Of a stretch of DNA of 12,011 bases, positions 6,309-12,011 are shown one piece after another (within the stretch, counting starts at the first letter, position 1; each line of letters starts with the position of its first letter). The translations under genes and the position numbers were made by a program. Origin of the DNA: UBA9676 sp036522155 (GTDB lineage: Bacteria > Actinomycetota > Actinomycetes > Streptosporangiales > Streptosporangiaceae); contig DATDGI010000408.1 of the NCBI GenBank assembly GCA_036522155.1, forward strand, positions 1-12,011, in the 5' to 3' direction. The notes below the pieces were generated by a model. That model did no database searches. It had not been told where the DNA came from and worked only from the letters and a program-made list of their open reading frames with translations.

Positions 6309-7213
6309 CGGGGCGCCCCGGCCAGCACGTCAAGCAGCCGCTGCGCCTCCGGCGGGGCCAGCAGGCCGGCCGCTAGCGCACGGTCGGCGGTGAGCCGGGC
6401 CAGCGCCACGTAGGCGCGCAGCGCCTCCGGTGACACCTCGGCCAGCGCGGCCAGGTGCTCGGCGACGGTGTCCGCGTCGGCCCGGGCCACCGGCCCGGTC
6501 AGTCCGGCGTCGCCCAGCCGCAGCGCGTTGTCCAGCGCGGCGAACAGCAGCGGGGAGAGCATCCGGGCCGGATCGGGCACCCCGGCGGTGGACAGCAGTT
6601 CGGCCGACTGCACGACGAGCGTGATCAGGTGGTTGGCCGCGCCCGCCAGCGCGGCGTGGTAGAGCGCGCGGTTCTGCTCCGCGATGAACACCGGCTCGCC
6701 GCCCATCTCGATCACCAGCGCCTCGGCGACCAGCCGCAGCGAGTCCGGCGCGGTGACGCCGAAGCTGATCCCGGCCAGCCGGTCGGTGTCGTCCGGGCGG
6801 CCGGTGAACGTCATCACCGGGTGCACGGCCAGCGGCAGTGCCCCCTGCCGGGCCGCCGGGCCGAGCACGGCCAGGCCGTGCCGGCCGCTGGTGTGGGCGA
6901 GCAGCCGGCCCGTCAGTTCGCTGCCGGTCGCGCTGAGCCCGGCGACCAGCCCGGGCAGCACGTCGTCGGGCACGGTGAGCAGGATCAGGTCGGCCCCGGC
7001 CAGCACCTGCTGCGGCTGCCGGACCGGGACGCCGGGCAGCCGGTCGGCGGCCCGCGCCCGTGATGCCTCGGAGACGGCGGACACCCCGGTGATCTGGTGG
7101 CCGGCTCGGGCGAGCGCCGCGCCGAGGGCGGTGCCAACCCGGCCGGTGCCGATGATCCCCACCCGCAGCCGCGCCGGGTGCGGCGGGGCCGGCGGTCCTG
7201 CCGGGTTGGGCAT
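6305..7213 (-). CDS. Rossmann-fold DUF2520 protein, dehydrogenase-like, in the pantothenate operon
   Basis: A 302-residue protein with an N-terminal NAD(P)-binding Rossmann fold: RVGIIGTGRVGTALGAALA at 17-35 holds the GxGxxG loop, and ADLILLTVPDDVL at 74-86 is typical of ProC/6-phosphogluconate-dehydrogenase-like reductases. HTSG (107-110) and HPVMTF (131-136) follow. The C-terminal half is the all-helical DUF2520 domain with LYHAALAGAANHL (184-196) and LTGPVARAD (238-246). The family is widely found next to panC in actinobacteria. Its substrate is not established to my knowledge; a reductase of a pantoate-related 2-oxoacid would fit the place but the catalytic Lys of PanE is not obvious. The start chosen is the ATG at 7213; the frame runs on to 7339 but that part is Arg/Pro-rich and unlike the family. 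A TATGCT (-10-like) at 7325-7320 on this strand is a weak promoter candidate. Confidence 0.85.
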   Translation of the reverse strand: MPNPAGPPAPPHPARLRVGIIGTGRVGTALGAALARAGHQITGVSAVSEASRARAADRLPGVPVRQPQQVLAGADLILLTVPDDVLPGLVAGLSATGSELTGRLLAHTSGRHGLAVLGPAARQGALPLAVHPVMTFTGRPDDTDRLAGISFGVTAPDSLRLVAEALVIEMGGEPVFIAEQNRALYHAALAGAANHLITLVVQSAELLSTAGVPDPARMLSPLLFAALDNALRLGDAGLTGPVARADADTVAEHLAALAEVSPEALRAYVALARLTADRALAAGLLAPPEAQRLLDVLAGAPR

Positions 7214-7378
7214 GGCGTCAGTGTCCCTCTCGTTCCAGTCCTGGACACGCGGCCTGCGCGGGCGGGGGCCACGGGGGCCGCGTCCACGCCGGGCCACCGG
7301 GTACCGGACGGCACTGATCAGCATAACCACGCCCGCCACCCGCGGCCCCGTGGGCGTGGCGGGCCCGGCGGGGGCGGC

Positions 7379-7392
7379 TACAGTCGGCGGGG
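7379..7392 (+). promoter_or_regulatory. Candidate leaderless promoter of the methyltransferase gene
   Basis: TACAGT (7379-7384) fits the actinobacterial -10 consensus TANNNT. Seven bases separate it from the GTG at 7392, so transcription would begin at or next to the start codon. No Shine-Dalgarno sequence precedes this GTG, which agrees with a leaderless message. No clear -35 is seen, which is common for such promoters. Confidence 0.45.
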
Positions 7393-8429
7393 TGTGGCTG
7401 ACCTGGCGGCAGGCGATGCAGGCGGCGCTGTACGGCCCGGCCGGCTTCTACACCCGCGGGGAACAGCCGGCCCGGCATTTCCGCACGTCGGCGCATGTCT
7501 CGCCGCGCTACGCCGGGGCGCTGCTGACGGTGCTGCGCGCGGTGGACGCCGCGCTCGGGCACCCGGCCCGCCTCGACGTGGTCGATGTCGGGGCCGGCCG
7601 CGGCGAACTGCTGGCCGCGCTGCTCACCCTGGCCGGGACGGACCCCGAGCTGGCCGGGACGGACTCCGCGCTGGCCGCCCGGCTCGCGCCGCTGGCGGTG
7701 GAGGTCGCCGCCCGGCCCGACCGGCTCGATCCGCGGATCGGCTGGCAGCCCGAACTGCCGGCCAGCATCACCGGCCTGGTGATCGCCAGCGAATGGCTGG
7801 ACAACGTGCCGCTGGAGGTGGCCGAGCTGACCCCGGCCGGGCCGCGGCTGCTGCTGGTGGAGACGGCCACCGGCGCGGAACGCCCCGGCGCGCCGCCGCC
7901 CGCCGCCGAGCTGGCCTGGCAGCGCCGCTGGTGGCCGCTGCGCGAGCCGGGCGACCGCGCCGAGATCGGGCTGACCCGCTGCCAGGCGTGGGCCGCGGCG
8001 GCCGGCCGGATCAGCCGCGGCCTGGCGGTCGCCGCCGACTACGGGCACCAGCGGGCGGACCGGCCGCGGGCGGGCACCCTCAGCGGTTACCGGGAAGGGC
8101 GCCCGGTCCGGCCCGTCCCCGACGGCTCTTGTGACCTAACGGCGGGTGTCGCGCTGGACGCGTGCGCGGACGCGGGCCGTGCCGCCGGGGCGACCGCCAG
8201 CCTGCTGACCACCCAGCGCCAGGCCTTGCGGGCGCTGGGGATGACCGGGCACCGGCCCCCGGCTGGGCTGGCGGGCAGCGATCCGCTGGGTTATGCGCGG
8301 GCGCTGTGCCAGGCGGGCGAGGAGGCCGAGCTGACCGACCCCGCCGGGCTGGGCGGCTTCGGCTGGCTGGTCCAGGCCGTCGGCATGCCCATCCCGCCGC
8401 CGCTGGCCGGGCTGACCGGGAATCGGTGA
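7392..8429 (+). CDS. MidA/NDUFAF7-type SAM-dependent methyltransferase
   Basis: A 345-residue class I methyltransferase. The start of the protein, YGPAGFYTRGE (14-24) and HFRTSAHVSPRY (29-40), is the signature of the MidA family (Pfam Methyltransf_28), whose mitochondrial member NDUFAF7 dimethylates an Arg of complex I subunit NDUFS2. The SAM loop is VDVGAGRGELLAALL (64-78). ASEWLDNVPLEV (132-143) matches the family's NE-D-P segment with Ser for Asn. ADYGHQ (215-220), GTLSGYREGR (228-237) and DGSCDLTAGVALD (244-256) complete it. The GTG start was chosen because the family signature begins at once after it. The frame extends far upstream but that is antisense to DUF2520. It is the first gene of a plus-strand pair with the NuoD-like gene, divergent from the DUF2520-panC operon. 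That its target is the neighbouring NuoD protein is inference. Confidence 0.88.
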   Translation: MWLTWRQAMQAALYGPAGFYTRGEQPARHFRTSAHVSPRYAGALLTVLRAVDAALGHPARLDVVDVGAGRGELLAALLTLAGTDPELAGTDSALAARLAPLAVEVAARPDRLDPRIGWQPELPASITGLVIASEWLDNVPLEVAELTPAGPRLLLVETATGAERPGAPPPAAELAWQRRWWPLREPGDRAEIGLTRCQAWAAAAGRISRGLAVAADYGHQRADRPRAGTLSGYREGRPVRPVPDGSCDLTAGVALDACADAGRAAGATASLLTTQRQALRALGMTGHRPPAGLAGSDPLGYARALCQAGEEAELTDPAGLGGFGWLVQAVGMPIPPPLAGLTGNR

Positions 8430-8475
8430 TCCGGAAGGATTTTCAGTGAATGCGACTGAGAATCCTTCCAGATCA
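8427..8475 (+). other. 49-nt near-perfect inverted repeat between the methyltransferase and NuoD-like genes
   Basis: Reading inward, TGATC (8427-8431) pairs with GATCA (8471-8475), C and A are unpaired, GGAAGGATT (8433-8441) pairs with AATCCTTCC (8461-8469), T8442 and G8460 can form U-G in RNA, and TCAGT (8443-8447) pairs with ACTGA (8455-8459) around a GAATGCG loop. That is 20 pairs in a 21-step stem. It begins at the methyltransferase stop codon and ends 21-30 bp before the NuoD-like start. It is markedly richer in A and T than its surroundings. No T-tract follows, so it is not a classical terminator. It could attenuate or process the message, be bound by a protein, or be a small mobile palindrome. 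Confidence 0.75.
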
Positions 8476-8505
8476 TGAAGCTGGGTTCGTGGGAGCATGA
8501 GCAGC

Positions 8506-9687
8506 ATGGCCGGGCGCCGGGTGGACGCGGTCACCGGTGGCTGGGCCCCGGGCGGGGCGGACGACCTGGTCATCAACCTCGGCCCCGGGCATCCGTCCGG
8601 GCACGGCATGCTGCGGCTGCGGCTCACCCTGGACGGCGGGCTCATCACGGCCGCCGAGCCGGTCATCGGCTTCGTGCACCGCGGGGCGGAGAAGCTGTTC
8701 GAGGCGCGTGACTACCGGCAGATCATCGTGCTCGCCAACCGGCACGACTGGCTGAGCGCGTTCGCCAGCGAACTTGGCGTGGTGCTGGCCGCCGAGCGGC
8801 TGGCCGGGATCGAGGTGCCGCCGCGCGCGGTCTGGGCGCGCACGCTGCTGGCCGAGCTGAACCGGGTGCTGAGCCACCTGGCGTTCCTGAGTGCCTACCC
8901 GCCGGAGATCGCCGCCGCTGAACCGGACGGGGAAGCCAGCCCGGAGCAGGCCGCCGGGGCCGCGTTCGCCGCCCGCGAGCTGATCCAGGCGGTGATGGAG
9001 GAGATTTCCGGCGGCCGGATGCACTACATGTTCAACCGGGTGGGGGGCCTGAAGGACGACCTGCCGACCGGCTGGCTGAGCCGGGTGCACGCGGTGGCTG
9101 GCCAGGTGCGGGCGGCGCTGCCGGTGATCGGGTCGGTGGTCCGCGAGCACGCCGGTTTCCGCGGGCTGACCCGGGCCGTGGGACGGATCACCGGCGAGCA
9201 GGTCCTGCAGTTCGGCCTGAGCGGGCCGGTGGCCCGGGCCAGCGGGGTGGGCTTCGACCTGCGCCGGGACGAGCCCTACCTGGCCTACGGCGAGCTCGCG
9301 GGGGTGCTGCAGGTGGCGACCCGGCCCGAGGGCGACTGCCTGGCCCGGTTCGAATGCCTGCTGGATCAGGTCAGCGTCTCGCTGGACCTGGCCGACGCGT
9401 GTGCCAGCCGGCTGGCCACGCTGCCACCCGGGCCGGTCAGCGCCCGCCTGCCCAAGGTCTTCAAGGTCCCCGAAGGCCACGCCTATGCCTGGACCGAGAA
9501 CCCGGTCGGGCTGAACGGTTACTACCTGGTCTCCCGCGGCGGGAAGACCCCGTGGCGGCTGAAGCTGCGGTCGGCCTCGTTCAGCAACGTGCAGGTGCTG
9601 TCCGAGGTGCTGCCGGGCAGCCGGGTCGCGGACCTGCCGGCCGTTCTCGGCTCGATGTTCTTCGTCGTCGGCGACATGGACCGGTGA
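8506..9687 (+). CDS. nuoD2: Divergent NuoD paralogue (NuoD2-type, complex I 49-kDa subunit-like)
   Basis: About 393 residues, a member of the complex I 49-kDa / NuoD family (related to the large subunit of NiFe hydrogenases), which forms part of the quinone pocket of NADH dehydrogenase. Residues are numbered from the upstream ATG at 8497. Seen: NLGPGHPSGHGMLRLRL (27-43) with the family His, IGFVHRGAEKLFEARDY (57-73), RVLSHLAFL, SGGRMHYMFNRVGGLKDDLP, LSGPVARASGV, and the typical end FFVVGDMDR. Differences: Trp85 stands where the quinone-binding Tyr of NuoD lies (RHDW for RxDY), the LDxGAxTP loop is replaced by an Ala/Glu-rich stretch, and the YHFKxYTEG segment before the C-terminal part is missing. 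The better start is the second ATG (8506), ten bases after GGGAG; the ATG at 8497 is too close to it. Other nuo genes are absent here. Confidence 0.88.
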   Translation: MAGRRVDAVTGGWAPGGADDLVINLGPGHPSGHGMLRLRLTLDGGLITAAEPVIGFVHRGAEKLFEARDYRQIIVLANRHDWLSAFASELGVVLAAERLAGIEVPPRAVWARTLLAELNRVLSHLAFLSAYPPEIAAAEPDGEASPEQAAGAAFAARELIQAVMEEISGGRMHYMFNRVGGLKDDLPTGWLSRVHAVAGQVRAALPVIGSVVREHAGFRGLTRAVGRITGEQVLQFGLSGPVARASGVGFDLRRDEPYLAYGELAGVLQVATRPEGDCLARFECLLDQVSVSLDLADACASRLATLPPGPVSARLPKVFKVPEGHAYAWTENPVGLNGYYLVSRGGKTPWRLKLRSASFSNVQVLSEVLPGSRVADLPAVLGSMFFVVGDMDR

Positions 9688-9722
9688 CTGGAGCCCCGGA
9701 CCGGTGAGCCACCCGGCCGCCG

Positions 9723-10199
9723 TTAGCGGGGCTGGTCTGCGCCATCCGGCGGTGCGCCGGACTGGTCGTCGCGGGTCGGCACCCGGCAGCCGTATTCCAG
9801 GTAGAGGGCGGCCAGGACGAGGATGACAGCGGCCCCCAGGGTGCCGGCGCAGGCGTAGGCATCCGCCCGGTAGGCGGGTTTGTCCAGCGACCGGCCCAGG
9901 TACAGCAGGAAGCCCGCGGCCAGGCCGCCAAACAGCGCGGCCGCCATCGAGGTGGCTTTGGCCAGCGCGGCCAGCCGGGCCACCGCGATCGGGGGTATGG
10001 GCCGCCCGCCGCGGCCGCGCAGGCGCGCCCGGACGGTCCGGCCGCTCCAGGCCTCCGCGGCCGCCAGCACCAGCAGGGCAGGCACCCCCGACCACGGCAG
10101 CGGCGGCAGCGCCGAATACACCAGCCGGGCCAGCAGCCAGCCGAAGATCGTGCAGCCCAGGGCCACGATGACCAGGTTCCGCACCCTGGTCGGGCTCAT
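9723..10199 (-). CDS. DUF3180 family integral membrane protein
   Basis: A 158-residue protein with four likely membrane helices at about 8-28, 36-52, 78-101 and 115-136. The loop PPLPWSGVPALLVLAAAEAW (32-51), the basic stretch RTVRARLRGRGGRPI (54-68) between helices 2 and 3, and the helix with KATSMAAALFGGLAAG (81-96) match the DUF3180 family. That family is found almost only in actinobacteria and usually directly after folK. The tail is Asp/Pro-rich and probably cytoplasmic. It starts 37 bp after the folB-folK stop and is the last gene of the folate group before the convergent NuoD-like gene. No function is known; the steady linkage to folK hints at folate or pterin physiology, but a separate envelope role is equally possible. 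Confidence 0.85.
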   Translation of the reverse strand: MSPTRVRNLVIVALGCTIFGWLLARLVYSALPPLPWSGVPALLVLAAAEAWSGRTVRARLRGRGGRPIPPIAVARLAALAKATSMAAALFGGLAAGFLLYLGRSLDKPAYRADAYACAGTLGAAVILVLAALYLEYGCRVPTRDDQSGAPPDGADQPR

Positions 10200-10236
10200 C
10201 CGGCCACCGCCCGCCGGGGCCTGGCCCGCCGGAGTG

Positions 10237-11124
10237 TCATGCCGGCAGGTGCAGCTGGGTGTCGGCCAGCCGTTCCACGCCGTCCTGCCCGGCCGCGGCC
10301 AGCAGGTCCGCCACCGTGCCCTGGCCCGGGATCACCGCGTCCGGGTCGATGGCATGCCAGGGAGCCAGCACGAAGGCACGCTGGTGGGCCTGCGGATGGG
10401 GCAGCGTCAGTTGGGGGTCGTCGGCCACGACGTCACCGTAGACGATGAGGTCGAGGTCGAGGGTCCGTGGGCCCCAGGTCTCGGTCCGCACCCGGCCGAA
10501 GTCGTTCTCCACCTGGTGACACCGGGCCAGCAGCGCCCGCGGGTGCAGGGTGGTATGCGCGGTCAGCACGGCGTTGTAGTAGTCGGGCTGCGCCGGGCCG
10601 CCCACCGGAGCGGTCCGGTAGACCGGGGAGACCGCGGCCAGGGTCAGCCCGGGCGTGCCGGCCAGGGCATCGAGGCCGCCCTGCAGGTTCGCGAGCCGGT
10701 CGCCGAGGTTGCTGCCGAGTGCGATGGTGACCGGCTGCTCACCCTCCCGGCCGTGGCTGGCCGGCCGTTTCCGCCGGATGGTCACGCTCACGTCGGTGAA
10801 CTTGTGCGGGATCGGCGCGTGCGGTTTGTGGACGGTGATCTCCACCTCTTCGACGCCCGGCCCGGCCAGGCAGCCGGCCGCCAGCCGCTGCGCCAGCGTC
10901 TCGATCAGCTGCACCGGCGGGCCGCTGGCCAGGGCGACGATCCGGCCGGCGATCGCGCTGTAGTCGGCCGCGAGCGACAGATCGTCGGCCGCGGCGGCGG
11001 CCCGGGTGTCCAGCCACAGCACGGCGTCGATAAGGAACTCCTGGCCATCGCGGCGCTCGTGCGCCAGCACGCCGTGGTGGGCGAAGACCCGCAGCCCCAC
11101 CAGCGACACCCGGTCCAGGCTCAT
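10237..11124 (-). CDS. folBK: Bifunctional dihydroneopterin aldolase / HPPK (FolB-FolK fusion)
   Basis: A 295-residue two-domain enzyme of folate synthesis. Residues 1-118 are FolB, which cleaves dihydroneopterin to 6-hydroxymethyl-dihydropterin and glycolaldehyde: VFAHHGVLAHERRDGQEF holds Glu23, Tyr55 is in LAADYSAIA, Glu75 in LIETLAQ, and Lys100 in VHKPHAPIP, close to the positions in single-domain FolB. Residues 131-295 are FolK, which transfers pyrophosphate from ATP to that product: IALGSNLGDR (134-143), SPVYRTAPVGGPAQPDYYNA (166-185), WGPRTLDLDLIVYGD (217-231) with metal-binding Asp223 and Asp225, and LPHPQAHQRAFVLAPW (241-256). A short basic linker (about 117-130) joins them and no stop or frameshift intervenes. 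Its ATG overlaps the folP stop by four bases (ATGA). In many relatives the two are separate adjacent genes. Both active sites look complete. Confidence 0.95.
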   Translation of the reverse strand: MSLDRVSLVGLRVFAHHGVLAHERRDGQEFLIDAVLWLDTRAAAAADDLSLAADYSAIAGRIVALASGPPVQLIETLAQRLAAGCLAGPGVEEVEITVHKPHAPIPHKFTDVSVTIRRKRPASHGREGEQPVTIALGSNLGDRLANLQGGLDALAGTPGLTLAAVSPVYRTAPVGGPAQPDYYNAVLTAHTTLHPRALLARCHQVENDFGRVRTETWGPRTLDLDLIVYGDVVADDPQLTLPHPQAHQRAFVLAPWHAIDPDAVIPGQGTVADLLAAAGQDGVERLADTQLHLPA

Positions 11125-12011
11125 CTGGTCTTCCCTGCGCTCCTCGCAGCGGATGCGGCGGCCGGGCCTTCGGCGGCCGTTCCCGCGGCCAGCCAGGCCT
11201 GGGCGACCCGGACCGCGTCGGCGTTGGCCGGCACCTCATGCACCCGGCAGCACCAGGCGCCCGCGGCCGCGGCCAGCGCGGTCACCGCGACCGTGGCGTC
11301 GTCACTGCCGGTGAACGGGCGGGGGGTACCGTCCGGGGCGGCCAGCAGCCGGCCGAGGAAACGCTTCCGTGAGGCGCCGATGAGCACCGGGAAGCCGGGC
11401 CCGTCACCGCCGAGGCGGGAGATCTCCGGCAGGTGGGACAGCAGCGGCCAGTTGTGCTCGGGCAGCTTGGCGAATCCCAGGCCGGGGTCGATGATGATCA
11501 TCGCTGGATCCACCCCGGCGGCGATCACGTCGCCGATCCGGCGCCGCAGCTCATCACACACCTCGCGGACCACGTCCTGGTAGACGGCACGTTCCTGCAT
11601 CTGATGGCTGTGGCCACGCCAGTGCATGACCACGTAGGGCACGCCCGCCTCGGCGACCAGCCGGGGCATCGCGGGGTCGGCCAGGCCGCCGCTGACGTCG
11701 TTGACCAGCCGGGCGCCCGCCGCCACCGCGACCTGCGCCACCTCGGCCCGCATCGTGTCCACGCTGACCGGGACGCCGGCCGCGGCCAGGGCGGTGACGA
11801 CCGGCACGACCCGCCGCAGTTCCTCGTCGGCGGTGACCCGCTGCGCGCCCGGCCGGGTGGATTCGCCGCCGACGTCCACAATGTCGGCCCCCTGGGCGGA
11901 CAGCTCCAGGCCGCGGGCGATCGCGGCATCGGCGCCGAACCAGGCGCCGCCGTCGGAGAAGGAGTCGGGGGTGACGTTCACCACCCCCATCACCAGGCAC
12001 CGGTCGGCAAC
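11121..12011 (-). CDS. folP: Dihydropteroate synthase, N-terminus outside window
   Basis: Condenses 6-hydroxymethyl-dihydropterin pyrophosphate (the FolK product) with p-aminobenzoate to dihydropteroate; it is the sulfonamide target. The TIM-barrel motifs are all visible: MGVVNVTPDSFSDGG, DVGGESTRPGA, VSVDTMRAEVAQ, LVNDVSGGL, YVVMHWRGHSHQMQ, IIDPGLGFAK and VLIGASRKRFLG. The frame stays open through the right edge (VADRCL before MGVV), so the true start probably lies beyond 12011 and a few to some twenty residues are missing. GTG at 11993 is possible but would leave no residues before the first barrel strand. The stop overlaps the folB-folK start by four bases, so the genes are translated together and carry out consecutive steps. 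The C-terminal tail is Ala-rich with no added domain. Confidence 0.96.
   Translation of the reverse strand, partial: VADRCLVMGVVNVTPDSFSDGGAWFGADAAIARGLELSAQGADIVDVGGESTRPGAQRVTADEELRRVVPVVTALAAAGVPVSVDTMRAEVAQVAVAAGARLVNDVSGGLADPAMPRLVAEAGVPYVVMHWRGHSHQMQERAVYQDVVREVCDELRRRIGDVIAAGVDPAMIIIDPGLGFAKLPEHNWPLLSHLPEISRLGGDGPGFPVLIGASRKRFLGRLLAAPDGTPRPFTGSDDATVAVTALAAAAGAWCCRVHEVPANADAVRVAQAWLAAGTAAEGPAAASAARSAGKTR

Noticed and set aside
7320..7325. TATGCT as a minus-strand -10 for the DUF2520-panC-coaX-lysS unit.
   Set aside because: Fits TANNNT but no -35 is seen and it lies about 107 bp from the chosen start; noted only as a weak candidate.
6684..8429. A 581-residue open frame on the plus strand extending the methyltransferase upstream.
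   Set aside because: The first 236 codons are antisense to the DUF2520 gene and resemble no family; the MidA signature begins right after the GTG at 7392.
9678..9707. Direct repeat GGACCGGTGA at 9678-9687 and 9698-9707 over the NuoD-like stop codon.
   Set aside because: Ten bases of GC-rich sequence; may form a weak hairpin (CCGGT with ACCGG) but has no T-tract. Too little to call a terminator or site.
8473..10095. A 540-residue minus-strand open frame antisense to the NuoD-like gene.
   Set aside because: Low-complexity Arg/Pro/Gly/Gln composition without a fold pattern; the plus-strand NuoD family match is unambiguous.

Overview
The window reads as chromosomal DNA of a high-GC actinobacterium. 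Codon third positions are almost always G or C, GTG starts are frequent, lysS is bacterial class II, and the gene set matches the folate / pantothenate / lysS neighbourhood seen in many Actinomycetes (a folP-folB-folK-DUF3180 group, then DUF2520-panC-coaX, then lysS, with nuoD2 and a MidA-type methyltransferase in between). I cannot name a genus. No insertion sequence, prophage, CRISPR array, tRNA or rRNA gene was seen.

Layout, left to right. (1) 1-408, plus: the last part of a UvrD/Rep-type helicase, cut by the window edge, with 24-bp tandem repeats in a linker. (2) 456-959, minus: a 167-residue GNAT acetyltransferase of the actinobacterial ArgA type, convergent with the helicase. (3) 960-1405: a gene-poor stretch of about 450 bp with a TTGACA promoter candidate and two inverted repeats, probably a long leader for (4) 1406-2488, plus: a secreted coiled-coil NlpC/P60 cell-wall hydrolase. 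(5) 2507-2533: a hairpin between convergent genes that probably terminates both. (6) 2539-7213, minus: a compact probable operon, transcribed right to left as DUF2520 dehydrogenase-like protein, panC, coaX, a small CoA-binding-like protein, lysS. DUF2520 and panC overlap by 4 bp, and panC and coaX by 17 bp. (7) 7392-9687, plus: a divergently oriented pair, a MidA/NDUFAF7-type methyltransferase and a divergent NuoD paralogue, separated by a 49-nt near-perfect inverted repeat. (8) 9723-12011, minus: folP (cut by the window edge), a fused folB-folK, and a DUF3180 membrane protein.

How the genes fit together. The minus-strand genes build cofactors. FolP, FolB and FolK make dihydropteroate and its pterin precursor. 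PanC makes pantothenate and CoaX phosphorylates it as the first step to CoA; the neighbouring small protein has the look of a CoA-binding Rossmann domain. LysS charges tRNA-Lys. The plus-strand pair is the most interesting part of the window. In mitochondria the methyltransferase NDUFAF7 dimethylates Arg85 of NDUFS2, the NuoD homologue of complex I. Here the NDUFAF7-like enzyme lies directly upstream of a NuoD-like gene that keeps the equivalent Arg in an HRG motif but has lost several quinone-site features. This suggests an enzyme-substrate pair working on a specialised complex I-like subunit. That role is inference; the gene families and residues are visible in the sequence.
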